A stretch of DNA of 40,000 nt, taken from Sphaeroforma sirkka. Its lineage: Eukaryota; Opisthokonta; Ichthyosporea; Ichthyophonida. Below, in pieces: positions 1 to 10,023 of the stretch; position 1 is the first letter of the stretch, and each line of letters starts with the position of its first letter. The position numbers were made by a program, and so were the translations under genes. The notes below the pieces were generated by a model. The model was not told the DNA's origin. It saw only the letters and a list, made by a program, of their open reading frames with translations, and did not search any database. The stretch lies in NCBI GenBank assembly GCA_001586965.3, contig LUCW03002052.1, positions 1 through 40,000 on the forward strand, read 5' to 3'.

Positions 1-255
1 TTGGGAATCGTTGGAAATCAGAACATCAATTGGCTTCGGAACAGATAAATAAGGCCACCGTATCTGCAGTTCTGTTGAATTTTTCGGTTGATGGGGTGCC
101 ACTCGAGTTGGAAACTGATGCCAGTGATTATGGTATTGGCGGAGCGCTATTTCAATTAATTGGCGGCCGCAAGCAGTACTTGATGTTCTTTTCGAAGACT
201 CTCAATAAGGCACAGCAGACATACGCGTGCCACCGATTAAGGAATTGTTAGCGCT
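1..255 (+). mobile_element. Ty3/gypsy RNase H scrap (fossil)
   Basis: The plus-strand translation contains the opening of a Ty3/gypsy RNase H domain: the ETDASDYGIGGALFQ core followed by FFSKTLNKAQQ. The minus-strand element further right has the matching stretch VATDASDRAVGGVLYQ, so the two are related but clearly different copies in opposite orientation. The fragment runs off the left edge of the window and is a remnant only. No LTR can be assigned to it. Confidence 0.8.
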
Positions 256-341
256 CACACCCCATTATTCGATCGGCCAGCGTTTTTATCTTTGGCATTT
301 TAATCGGGCCTATAATGGCCTTGTCCAAACCCTGATAGATG

Positions 342-470
342 TGTAAAATGGAAAAGCTATTTAATTAATAAAAACCGTTAAAACCCATTTAAAGAAAAAT
401 AAGTTTTACGTACTTTTAGGAGTACGTTTATATATAATTAAGATTCTAATGTGGAGACCCGGCTATTACA
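342..470 (-). mobile_element. Short (129 bp) LTR of a second element, fossil
   Basis: This 129-bp stretch starts TGTAAAATGG and ends GGCTATTACA, so it has TG...CA ends on both strands. On the minus strand it is preceded directly by a G-rich tract (the complement of 471-480, cagcccccac) that matches the polypurine tract beside the left LTR of the large element (complement of tagcccccag at 1611-1620). That pairing of purine tract plus TGTA end identifies it as the 3' LTR of a related but distinct, shorter-LTR element. No second copy of this LTR is present. Confidence 0.55.
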
Positions 471-1014
471 CAGCCCCCACTCAGCTTTGAGACCCAAGAG
501 AGTCTAGTTGCTCACTCAAGCTAATTTTGGTCCAAAAAGCGAGTAAAGTAAAACGGATCGAATCTTAAAGTAGCATAACATATAGAAGAAATTAAGCGTT
601 CTCGGCTACCCTGCGAGTTTTGGGCTTAGGTCCAATAGGTCCGTGGTGGTCGACTGGATGTTTCTTACGTTTCAATGTTTTTGGAACATACGAAGGATGA
701 GCAGTAAAACTCGGAATAAATGCTGTTGGCGGGTAAGTTTTAACTTCCGTGCCTCCGGATGATGGAAACATGCTATATATTTCAGCTTGTGCCTTATGTA
801 GGCGTTTACTCCATTTTCTGTCAAAGGCTGTTTAAGTAGCCTATTGTCAAAAGCGTCTGAAGATAATTCAGCAATATAAAATAAAGCGAGTACGATAATA
901 TGTATATTCTCCTTTATCCGTTCTCCATATAATGTCTTTAAATTCGGAGCGGTCAAGACGGGCAATAGTCATGTTGTCTTGCGAGTATAATCTCGGTAAT
1001 CGGAATCCGACCAG
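471..1014 (-). mobile_element. 3' internal remnant of the short-LTR element (fossil)
   Basis: This stretch follows the polypurine tract of the short LTR and ends where the large element begins. One minus-strand frame is open for about 97 codons (672-965), with a basic C-terminal end, but it has no domain I recognise. It is most simply the untranslated or 3' coding tail of the short-LTR element, cut off by the large element. The assignment rests on position rather than homology. Confidence 0.35.
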
Positions 1015-1610
1015 TGTAAACTTCGATGGAAATTACTAGGTTTCAAACTATAATAAACTAAAATACAATTTAGTCAGTTAGGATTTAGCAGTGGTAGCTT
1101 GTGTAAGAATGATCGGGACTGCCTCTTGTTAAGAGCCTAAATATCCTCGATCACACAGGGCGTACCTCTAGCTGTTCTTTATTGAATAATTTTCACTAGA
1201 AGTACTAAGTGTTCATGACCACTTGCCTAATTTGTAAACAGACATAATAACGTAAGTCACGTTAATACATTAGCTGATATAAATAAAGTTCCATCTGAAG
1301 AAAAGTTAAAAAAAAAAAAAAGACTTATTGGATTTTGGAGATTGGCGGGAGGACCAAAATCTATAAGTAGTAGTTCGGAGATTATAAAATTTAGTTTATA
1401 ATATCCTACATCTACTAATGTCTCAAATAGGTCCAAGTAGATGAGTCATACCAAATACTCAGGCTATTGGAGCCATCAAAGTGAATTTAGAACACTTTGG
1501 AAATATTGGAAAAAAGATCTTGTACTAAATTATTTAAAATACAAATAAAACCAATGTATTATCTCAATTGATCTTGATATTTTAGACTGACCGGAGGCCG
1601 TATTTCTACA
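1015..1610 (-). repeat. 3' LTR of the large element
   Basis: Begins TGTAAACTTCG and ends TTTCTACA. It is nearly identical to 7574-8166 in the same orientation and to 8653-9074 in inverted orientation. An A-run near 1309-1320 accounts for most of its small length excess over the right-hand copy. Because the internal genes read leftward, this is the downstream LTR. Confidence 0.93.
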
Positions 1611-1624
1611 TAGCCCCCAGTAGC
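1611..1624 (-). other. Polypurine tract beside the 3' LTR
   Basis: On the minus strand a G-rich run (ctactgggggcta) sits immediately before the LTR start TGTAGAAATA. This is the expected site of plus-strand priming in LTR elements. The same motif recurs beside the short LTR at 471-480. Confidence 0.6.
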
Positions 1625-1739
1625 TTTTAGAACTACGAACGTACGTTAAGATACGATCTAGTTGGTAAAGCGAAAACCAAAGTAAAACGGTTTCGGTCAT
1701 GACTTATCGAGTAAGTATGTGCCTATATGTACGAGTTCA

Positions 1740-4700
1740 AGACTCATGTTGTACTCTATGTCGTTTAGTATTTGGTCTAGTAACCATTTCCGATGTAGGC
1801 GCCTTACGTTTATTATTTGGTAAGGTAATAGCCAAAGGCTTTTCTTCATTAGTAAGTAAGTTTGAACAATTTTCTGCACTGTTGGTAAGCAGATCAGAAA
1901 GTTTAGTCACGTAGGAAGTAGGTGGCAAATAGGGAATTTCAGATCCGTCAGGGTTTGTAGTCACCTGAGGAAACCCTTTTCGTTTATCTCGTGTGTTCTT
2001 ATGTAAACGCTTATTCTATTTCTTATTAAAGATACGAAGAAAGTCGCGAGATTTTTACGAAATGCATCGGAGGTTAGCCAAGCTACTGTCCCATCCATGA
2101 AACGGGTCTTGTAGTAAGTGTAACCGTCTTCGGATGTTTTGTCAATTATATCTTTGACTTGTGACTCCATAACTGGTATATCAGAATCAAATGAGCGAGC
2201 GAATGAGAGTTCGGAGGTAGGGATACGGTGAGTGCCTAGATTGGTTGCGCTAGTACCATCAATGTTATTCACTTCGTAAGTATCACTCTTCTCATCATGG
2301 TAGGAAATAACAAAAGGTCCTATCGTCTTAGAAGAGAGTTCGGTAACGTTGGCGTTTCGATTTATAATGTTAACGTAATCGCCGACTTTGAACTGAACAA
2401 TGTTCTTAGTGTTATTCCATCGGTCATACGCTTTAAGTAGGACGCGATTCTTGTGCTCGAGTAAACAGGGGTAAACAACGTTCTGCATATGCTCGATCTT
2501 TTGTAGCCACGGGGTAGCGTGTTTCTCGGGCGCAGTTTTATCAAACGTTGCTTGTAATTCACTATAGCGGCCAAAGAAATAGTGAAACGGGAGTGTTCCA
2601 GTTTGAGGATTCATGCAGTTATTCATTTGAGTCTGAACCCATTTCAAATGATAAGGCCACATATCCTCAACGTCGTCTAGTGCGGTACGCAAGAGTTTCT
2701 TAAGTTCTCTATGACGTGTCTCATTTGCACCCTGCGTTTGAGGTTTGTAAGGAACACCACGCCTATGGGTCATGCCTGATACGAGTATAAGTGCCTCCAT
2801 TACGTCGGTACAAAACTCACTACCGTTATCAGAACATAGTACTCGGGGAAACCGAAGTCATTGAAGACGTGATAGCATAATTCTGCCACTGTTTGTGGAC
2901 GTTTGTTCGGTATTGCATAAAAAGCAAGTTATAGCCCGAAGCCACACATAAGAAATGACAGATATATACATCGCCAGTATGCTTGGATCGCGGGAGTTTA
3001 ACCAAATCGACTATGACTCGGCGCATCGGTTGGTCTTCTGTCACACTTTTTTAGGGGTGCCCAACCGTATCGCTTGATCTGGTTCTTTTCACAATCAGTA
3101 CAGCGTCGGTATACTTCACGTATGGTTTCTTTCAGCGCCGGGTGATCAAGCCCTGCACGAATAGCCATTTTATAAGTATGCTCATATGCTCGATGCGTTA
3201 AATTATGTATAATTTTAACTCTACTTTCGAGCTCCTCTAAGTCAGTCAGATTCTGCGTAACGCTGGCTGGATGAACCATAGTCCTGTTGGAAAGGGCAAC
3301 CTCAGTATCAGGAGGGGTAGAGTCCTGAGATACATAATTGACAACATTGGATTGTTGAAGTATCTTCTTCAGTTGTTTCGCAACTCCTGGCTGTTCTTTA
3401 AGCAGCGCTTTAAGTAGTTGAGTGCGAGCTTCAGGTTCTCTTAGAGTTTTGAGTCTTTGATCCATGGCCTTAGCTAGTTCCATGTTTTTTTTATGATCTA
3501 ATGCCGTTTCAATCGGCATTACCTCGACTGCAATCTTGTTGGGTGCATGTGTTGTACGAGTCTTGAGCTTTTGTTCAAACTCTTTAGACTCCTCTAGTTT
3601 AGCTAAGAATTCGGTTGAGGGTTTCCACTTAGTGGTACCTGCAGGACCGATGCGACAAACAATGATGTGTTTCCAAGGCGTCTTCTTAATAGAATAGGAT
3701 CCCTGATACAAGAACGTGTCGGTTTCACGGTCGACATAAATAGGTTCGTCTTGAATCATATTAATTAAATCACGTATCCATGGGTCGGAGTTACGTAAGG
3801 ACAACACAGCGTAATGGTAGATTTAGTAATATTAACATAATTTAACAACTGTGCGATAAGTTGACAAGGTGGGTTAGCCCACGCATTATGCTTTGATAAG
3901 TCAAGCTGAAATGCATCACCTTTAGGATGAGTCAACGACCTATATTCAGAAACCTGTTTGTTATGTTCTGCGGCAAACATATCAACAGTAAATGGACCCC
4001 ATCGTGATTGAGCGAGGTTAAACCATTTCTTATTTAGCATCCAATCGGTTGCTAATAACTCTTTGACTGTTTTCTGGTAGTCGGGCACAAGTCGAGAGAG
4101 CATGTCAGGAAGATGGTTATGTATTCCTGGAATGTGTGTTATATTAAAAGCGAACTTAGCAATAATGTCATGCCAGCGGCTCACCAACTGTGAATCAGGG
4201 TTCATATCTTTTAAGTATGTTAAAGACTTTTGATCACAGGCGACAGTAAAGTAAGTTCCATAAAGGTAGTCTTTAAACTGTCTTAGCGCAGTAACTATAG
4301 CAAGGAGCTCTTGTTTAACGGTAGGGTAATTCCGTTGACTCTTATTATAACTCTTGCTAAAGAATTGTATGTAGCGCGGTTTACCATTTATCGTTTGGTA
4401 AAGCACTCCACCTACCGCTCGATCTGAAGCGTCGGTTGCTACTTGGAATGGGACACCATCCACAGGGTACTGCATGATGGGTGCGTCCATTACTTTACTT
4501 TTGACTAGTTTAAATGCATCATCACATTCTTTAGTCCAAAGCTTTCCCAAAGGTCCTTTGTGCAGCCGTAGGTGACTGAAAGGCTTTAAGTAATGAGAAA
4601 GATGCGGTACCGAATCCGAGAAGAAGTTAACAAACCCTCACACAGAGTTCACATCTCTTCCAGTAATTGGTGTTGATAAATCCAACAGAAACTGTTTCTT

Positions 4701-5955
4701 GCCAGGATCAATTTCTACCCCTGCTGCAGATACTTTGTAGCCAAGTAAGTGTATAGTATCTTTAGCAAAAGAACACTTGTCTTCGTTAATCTTAAGTTTA
4801 GCATGATTAAGTCGCTTTAAGACTTCTTTAACGAGTTTAGCATGTTCATGTGCTGTCTTTGTAAAGATAACTATATCATCTAAATAGACTGATACGTTAT
4901 ACGACAGGTCCGCAAATAGTTCCATCATAACTTGTTGGAAGAAAGAAGGTAACATGTGTAAGCCTTCAGGTGCACCTTTAAACTGGTACTTCTTACCTTG
5001 CCAAGTAAAGGAAAAGTATTTCCTATGAGGCTGATATATTTGTAGTTGATGGAATGCATCTTTTAAGTCTATCTTGGAAAAGATAGTCGCACCCTCCATT
5101 TTGCGTAGTATCTCGCTTATCTTAGGTAAGGGAAAACTATGTTGCGGAATTAGTTTGTTGATTGGCGACAGGTCTAGTACTACTCTTGTTTTACTAAACG
5201 TTCCATCAGATTTATATTGATCGACCGCTAAGAGAGCTAAGTTAACTGGGGTTGCATCATAATTGATTTCAATTAGACCCTGTTTTAACCAATCTTCGAT
5301 TTGGGTTTTGACAACGTCTTTGTGTCTCCAACTCACGTAGTTATGTGAAGGACACTTTAACTTAGAGAAGTCGACGTTTGTTAAGTCAAGTCTAACGTAC
5401 CCATTAGAGAACTTAAACATACACCAGTCAGTTATTGCAATCTTCCTGTTTTGTATAATTAAGTCCATAATTATATCGGTGAAGTGCGGAATCATATCCT
5501 TTGCTTCACCTTCCGGAGGTTTAGGTATCTTTAACATATTATCATCTGACTGATCTTTATTCGGGTCTAGCCCATTAGGCAGACCAGTGAGTGTTATACC
5601 TAAACTGAGAAGATCAGTCATACCTATAATTAAATCGTATTTCTGAGACATGTCAGTAACGATTAGGTGAGTCTTCACTTCTCTTCTATCTGACAGCATT
5701 ATGTGTGCATAGTCAATGGCTTGTTCGCAAGTAGTAACTTTGCCATTTCCCAAGATTAAATCAGTTGTTTCGTTATGGACAGCTATATCTGTAGCGTAGG
5801 CTACTCTGCATGAGATAGCAGAGACTTCAGCCCCTGGATCAAATAGTGCCATAACTTTTTCTCCATTTACGAAAACTGTTTGAAAGATACGTTCATCTCC
5901 TTTGGTATAGATTTTATTGAACATTTTCTCATAATCTTGCTCTAGTGCGCACATA
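1740..5955 (-). pseudogene. pol region of the large element (protease, RT, RNase H, MTase-like, integrase); broken
   Basis: Domains in order, reading leftward. A retropepsin-like active-site loop (ALFDPGAEVSAIS) lies near 5,820-5,850. Reverse transcriptase spans about 4,690-5,340, with the catalytic YLDD near 4,870-4,890. RNase H spans about 4,185-4,445. A stretch with VDMFAAEHN and ANPPC spans about 3,845-4,050 and resembles the Dam-type adenine methyltransferase-like domain known from some retroelements such as the DIRS group. Integrase follows, with a His-His-Cys-Cys zinc-binding region (about 3,070-3,190), a catalytic core including DNGSEF (about 2,820) and a GPF-type C-terminal module (about 2,300). 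A basic tail rich in K and R follows near 1,740-1,960. Taken as a fossil; it looks broken in about three places. The product would reverse-transcribe and integrate the element. Confidence 0.88.
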
Positions 5956-5963
5956 TGGTACTG

Positions 5964-7490
5964 TCAGTGCTTAACTTGGACGTCTGGTAAGTCCTTGCAA
6001 TCCTCTTTGTGCCAACCGTTAGTACCCTTGCAAGTAGCACACTCTTTCATATAGTGTCCAAAATCTGGCTTGCCTGGTGCACACTTAACAGGGTCGTGTC
6101 TACCATTCCACTTGCCATTACGTTTTGTGAGAATGTAACCACACTTCTTGCAAGGCACTCTCACCTTCTTATCACCTTTCGGTTCGGTAGAAGTAGAGCC
6201 AGTACCCCCTCCAGTAGTAGTGCGAGGTTTCTTAGTACTACGCGCAGTATTAGTCTCTACTGCGTTTCGCTTAGTGGGCTGGGTGTAGCTCGTGGTACTA
6301 AGTACTCTAGTAGAGGAATTGGTATGCTTGTGTACTATCTTCTCAAAGACAGACCAAGGCATAGATCGCAAATCACCATAGGCGATGATGTCATCATTGA
6401 CTTTCTTAAAGAGGTTAGCTCCCAGAGTCTCCATCATCTGACAAATTAATAAATATTCGCCAGTATAGGTACGACCACCCATCCGAGTATTCATATGTGT
6501 CATATGAGCTAGAGCACCTCGAATAGTGGTATCGTTTGCAAAGAACTTGCGAGACTCTAGAAGTTCACGGTCACTGGTGTAGCGATTGCCAAAATCGTGA
6601 TTACCAGGGTTAGTTGGCAAATGAGGGTCGATATTACGAGGATGGTAAGCCTCATCGAGTTCCATACGATCATATCCTCTGAAAGGGTTAGGTTTGTCAA
6701 GAGGATGGTCAATGGTAGCATCAGAGCTATAGAGATTAAATTTTGAAATATTTTCTCTCTCGCCAGTGGTAACTGGCTTAGTGGTAAACGTACTGGCTGG
6801 TAAACCAGTAGGTCTCGGGTTCGAAACTCGGCACGATTTTTTCTTCTTCTTCGGTATAGGAAGAATATCAGCCAAGTGGGACACGATAGAGGGGCCCACA
6901 ACTGCTGCTGCCGCTAGCTCCTTCAAGAGCGCTTCAGTGCGGTTCAATTGGCGTCGAGATTGAGAGGATCCAACCACTCGTTGTCGAGTTATGGCGTCCT
7001 CAGCTTCGGCCCCAAGATTTGAGCTGAATGGAATGGCTTCTCCATCGATGGCGAAACCGAAATTTTCGGACAGGTCCAATACTTCCTTTTTACTCCGGAT
7101 TTGTGCTGGAGTGTCCTTTAGATGTGGAGTTATAATGCCCCCGACATTCGTATCCACGAATTTTCCAGCCTTTCGACGTTTATCCCCAATATTTGACGGC
7201 ACGTGGTCAGGGGGCAAGCTGGGGTCCTGAGCTTCACTCCTAGGTGATACACGGACGCTGGCGAGCCTTTCCGCGGTAGTATATACCTCTTCTTCCAAGG
7301 CTTTAGGATCCGACGAGTCATCCTCAGAATAATCCTCTGTACCAACCTCAGAATTTGCTTCCCCAACAGTATCCTCGGCAGGCTCAACTCCAGACAGTCT
7401 AGGTGTTTCCACAGGGACCTCAGGAACCTCGGCAGGCTTAGCAGGCTTAGAGCTAGCGGCTCCCTTGCCTTTAGAAGTACCCTTAGCCAT
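5964..7490 (-). CDS. gag-like ORF of the large element
   Basis: A 508-codon open frame lies next to the 5' LTR, starting MAKGTSKGKG. It has a low-complexity Lys/Pro/Glu-rich N-terminus, a central region without a recognisable fold, and a C-terminal set of Cys and His residues (CKKCGY ... HDPVKC ... CATCKG ... HKEDC) that looks like nucleic-acid-binding zinc knuckles, though the spacing is not the retroviral CCHC. Position before protease-RT and the zinc-binding tail support a capsid/nucleocapsid role. The tRNA-like sequence at 6767-6840 lies antisense inside it, encoding a run of five lysines on this strand. Confidence 0.75.
   Translation of the reverse strand: MAKGTSKGKGAASSKPAKPAEVPEVPVETPRLSGVEPAEDTVGEANSEVGTEDYSEDDSSDPKALEEEVYTTAERLASVRVSPRSEAQDPSLPPDHVPSNIGDKRRKAGKFVDTNVGGIITPHLKDTPAQIRSKKEVLDLSENFGFAIDGEAIPFSSNLGAEAEDAITRQRVVGSSQSRRQLNRTEALLKELAAAAVVGPSIVSHLADILPIPKKKKKSCRVSNPRPTGLPASTFTTKPVTTGERENISKFNLYSSDATIDHPLDKPNPFRGYDRMELDEAYHPRNIDPHLPTNPGNHDFGNRYTSDRELLESRKFFANDTTIRGALAHMTHMNTRMGGRTYTGEYLLICQMMETLGANLFKKVNDDIIAYGDLRSMPWSVFEKIVHKHTNSSTRVLSTTSYTQPTKRNAVETNTARSTKKPRTTTGGGTGSTSTEPKGDKKVRVPCKKCGYILTKRNGKWNGRHDPVKCAPGKPDFGHYMKECATCKGTNGWHKEDCKDLPDVQVKH
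6767..6840 (+). other. tRNA-like sequence with pol III A and B boxes, antisense inside gag
   Basis: The A box (TGGCTTAGTGG, 6774-6784) matches TRGCNNAGYNGG fully. The B box (GGTTCGAAAC, 6818-6827) matches the T-arm consensus. The T arm folds as a 5-bp stem with loop TTCGAAA. Between them a perfect 6-bp stem (TACTGG/CCAGTA) holds an 8-nt loop that would carry a GGT anticodon (Thr) if one base were ignored. The expected acceptor stem does not pair (tggtaac against cacgatt), so this is not a working tRNA gene. It looks like a tRNA-derived SINE head or retained tRNA fragment, followed by a T-rich stretch. Confidence 0.5.
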
Positions 7491-7573
7491 AGTATTTGCT
7501 GGATAGTAAATCGATGTCAGACAGTCTAGAAGCAGTACACTACTGTAACTACTAAATAACTGAAAAAAAAATA

Positions 7574-8166
7574 TGTAAACTTCGATGGAAATTACTAGGT
7601 TTCAAACTATATTAAACTAAAACACAATTTAGTCAGTTAGGATTTAGCAGTGGTAGCTTGTGTAAGAATGATCGGGACTGCCTCTTGTTAAGAGCCTAAA
7701 TATCCTCGATCACACAGGGCGTACCTCTAGCTGTTCTTTATTGAATAATTTTCACTAGAAGTACTAAGTGTTCATGACCACTTGCCTAATTTGTAAATAG
7801 ACAAAATAACGTAAGTCACGTTAATACATTAGCTGATATAAATAAAGTTCCATCTGAAGAAAAGTTAAAAAAAGAAAAAGACATTGGATTTTGGAGATTG
7901 GCGGGAGGACCAAAATCTATAAGTAGTAGTTCGGAGATTATAAAATTTAGTTTATAATATCCTACATCTACTAATGTCTCAAATACGTCCAAGTAGATGA
8001 GTCATACCAAATACTCAGGCTATTGGAGCCATCAAAGTGAATTTAGAACACTTTGGAAATATTGGAAAAAGAGCTTGTACTAAATTATTTAAAATACAAA
8101 TAAAAACCAATGTATTATCTCAATTGATCTTGATATTTTAGACTGACCGGAGGCCTTATTTCTACA
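7574..8166 (-). repeat. 5' LTR of the large element
   Basis: This 593-bp copy begins TGTAAACTTCG and ends TTCTACA, the same as the left-hand LTR. It lies upstream of gag on the minus strand and so would carry the element's promoter. By eye it differs from the 3' LTR at roughly a dozen sites plus short length changes in A runs. Confidence 0.93.
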
Positions 8167-8652
8167 GAAGAGACATCAAAGTTTGGTAATTGACCACCAC
8201 TGAGAACGAGCGGACCAGATCAGAGCGCAGACATGCCCAAGCTTCATTTACAGCAATAGCACAAATCCGTAGTACGCCAGCAACAATGCTAGCAACAGCT
8301 CACAAAATCAGGAATGCACTTCACACTCAGCAACCGAAACGACTCATGCCAGTGGTATATGAATAGCTAAACGTGTTGTACAATAAACAATATTTGATTG
8401 TGACAAGATTGACTACGATCAATATATTGCAGTTCAAAATGTATTAGCAAGTAAGAGTTGAATAGATTACGTGCAGGCGATAAAATTGATTGGCCTGCAA
8501 TGCCTGCAATACACAAACTACTGAAACAACCTATCGGAATTCACGAAGTCACCGTAAGATAAAATTGTGTTTACAACCCTGATAAGAAAATCATAAGAAA
8601 AGGGTACGCCACTAGAACAGGACTTGTCACATACAAATGTTGCCGAAGCATA
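8167..8652. other. Spacer between the large element and the solo LTR
   Basis: No gene, tRNA or recognisable repeat is seen in these 486 bases. They carry no sequence similar to the LTRs or to the internal genes of the large element, so they are probably host DNA into which the solo LTR inserted. Confidence 0.5.
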
Positions 8653-9074
8653 TGTAGAAATACGGCCTCCGGTCGGTCTAAAATATCAAGATCAATTGAG
8701 ATAATACATTGGTTTTTATTTGTATTTTAAATAATTTAGTACAAGCTCTTTTTCCAATATTTCCAAAGTGTTCTAAATTCACTTTGATGGCTCCAATAGC
8801 CTGAGTATTTGGTATGACTCATCTACTTGGACGTATTTGAGACATTAGTAGATGTAGGATATTATAAACTAAATTTTATAATCTCCGAACTACTACTTAT
8901 AGATTTTGGTCCTCCCGCCAATCTCCAAAATCCAATAAGTCTTTTTCTTTTTTTAACTTTTCTTCAGATGGAACTTTATTTCTTACACAAGCTACCACTG
9001 CTAAATCCTAACTGACTAAATTGTATTTTAGTTTAATATAGTTTGAAACCTAGTAATTTCCATCGAAGTTTACA
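8653..9074 (+). mobile_element. Solo LTR, inverted relative to the large element, with CATA duplication
   Basis: This 422-bp sequence begins TGTAGAAATACGGCC and ends CGAAGTTTACA. It is the reverse complement of the large element's LTR, lacking about 170 bp in the middle. The four bases before it (8649-8652) and after it (9075-9078) are both CATA, the 4-bp target-site duplication expected of one integration. No internal sequence adjoins it, so it is the usual product of LTR-LTR recombination after insertion. Confidence 0.85.
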
Positions 9075-10020
9075 CATACGGATGCTAGTGAAATGGCGAG
9101 AGATACCATCACGAAGCTACATACTTCACTAATGTGCAGGTATGATACAAGCAGAGCTTTTGCGTAATACAGTGGATGAACTGGGCAAGTGTCACAAGCA
9201 CAGGATGGGAACGTCCATTCACTTTTAGATGCATAAAGTCTCTCGTTATCAAGCACTCGTTTTTCATAGACAATAAGCCGAAAGACAATTAGATTAAAGC
9301 TTGAACCACTCAGATGATAGTAATAGGCACTTTTCTGATATATCAGAGGTGTTCTATGAATATACAGATAATAAATTGGATAAGAGCTAACAATGCCAAG
9401 TGTATCCGAGTCCCGCATCCTAGTACTCGGGAAATCGCCCGCAATCGCCCAGAAATCCATATACAGGGAGAGGAGGTACACCCAGAAGTGATAGCCGCCC
9501 GACAGGCTCGGAGAACGCCACTCCGACAAGACAGCCAACTGTGAAATAATCACGTACGTCTCCACACTGTAAAAAAAATCACCATCCTCACACGCGTTCA
9601 GCAGGTGCCAAAGCAAGAAAGAACGAAATCATTGTTTGGTACGTAGGCAAACGGCACAAACCACTCAAGTGAATATCAATGCGGGGCAATTAGCCAATAA
9701 CAAAGGTAGCAAAGTCGAAGAGATGAATGAACCATTTTAAAATCAGTAGTAAGCGAAAGCTAACAGGATCAATATGGTAAATATATTTCGTGAAATAGGA
9801 AGAATAAATTACAAATTGAGGCTTCGTGTGCTTCTCTCATACCATAACTTTTCCCAGCCCCGAGAAACGTACTCGAGGAAGTATAATATTTTCTATGGTC
9901 GTACGCTTTCAGCTGTTATCGTGCTTTACCGGTCATCAGCTGTGGCGGTACCAACCCTGGTGTTCCTGTAAACTGGACGTAACACTGGTGGCTGAATGGT
10001 GACGAAAGTAACCTTTTTCG
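9075..10020. other. Intergenic, no supported gene
   Basis: Open frames here are short (the longest about 190 codons on the minus strand at 9050-9616, overlapping the solo LTR) and show no domain, signal peptide or composition suggesting coding. No RNA gene was recognised. Confidence 0.5.
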
Positions 10021-10023
10021 GAG

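Larger units (their letters stand above)
1015..8166 (-). mobile_element. Ty3/gypsy LTR retrotransposon, nearly full length, broken
   Basis: Two direct LTRs of 593-596 bp bound about 6 kb of internal sequence read on the minus strand: gag (right), then protease, reverse transcriptase, RNase H, a methyltransferase-like domain and integrase (left). The order protease-RT-RNase H-integrase defines the Ty3/gypsy family. By eye the two LTRs differ at roughly a dozen positions (about 2%), suggesting a fairly recent insertion. The pol region looks broken in about three places, while gag looks open. The bases flanking the two ends (ccag on the left, gaag on the right) do not match, so no target-site duplication is seen; exchange between copies or a later deletion would explain this. 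A primer-binding site complementary to a familiar tRNA was not found next to the right-hand (5') LTR. Confidence 0.93.

Noticed and set aside
6767-6840. A functional threonine tRNA gene
   Set aside because: The acceptor stem does not pair and the anticodon loop has eight bases, so only a tRNA-like fragment is claimed.
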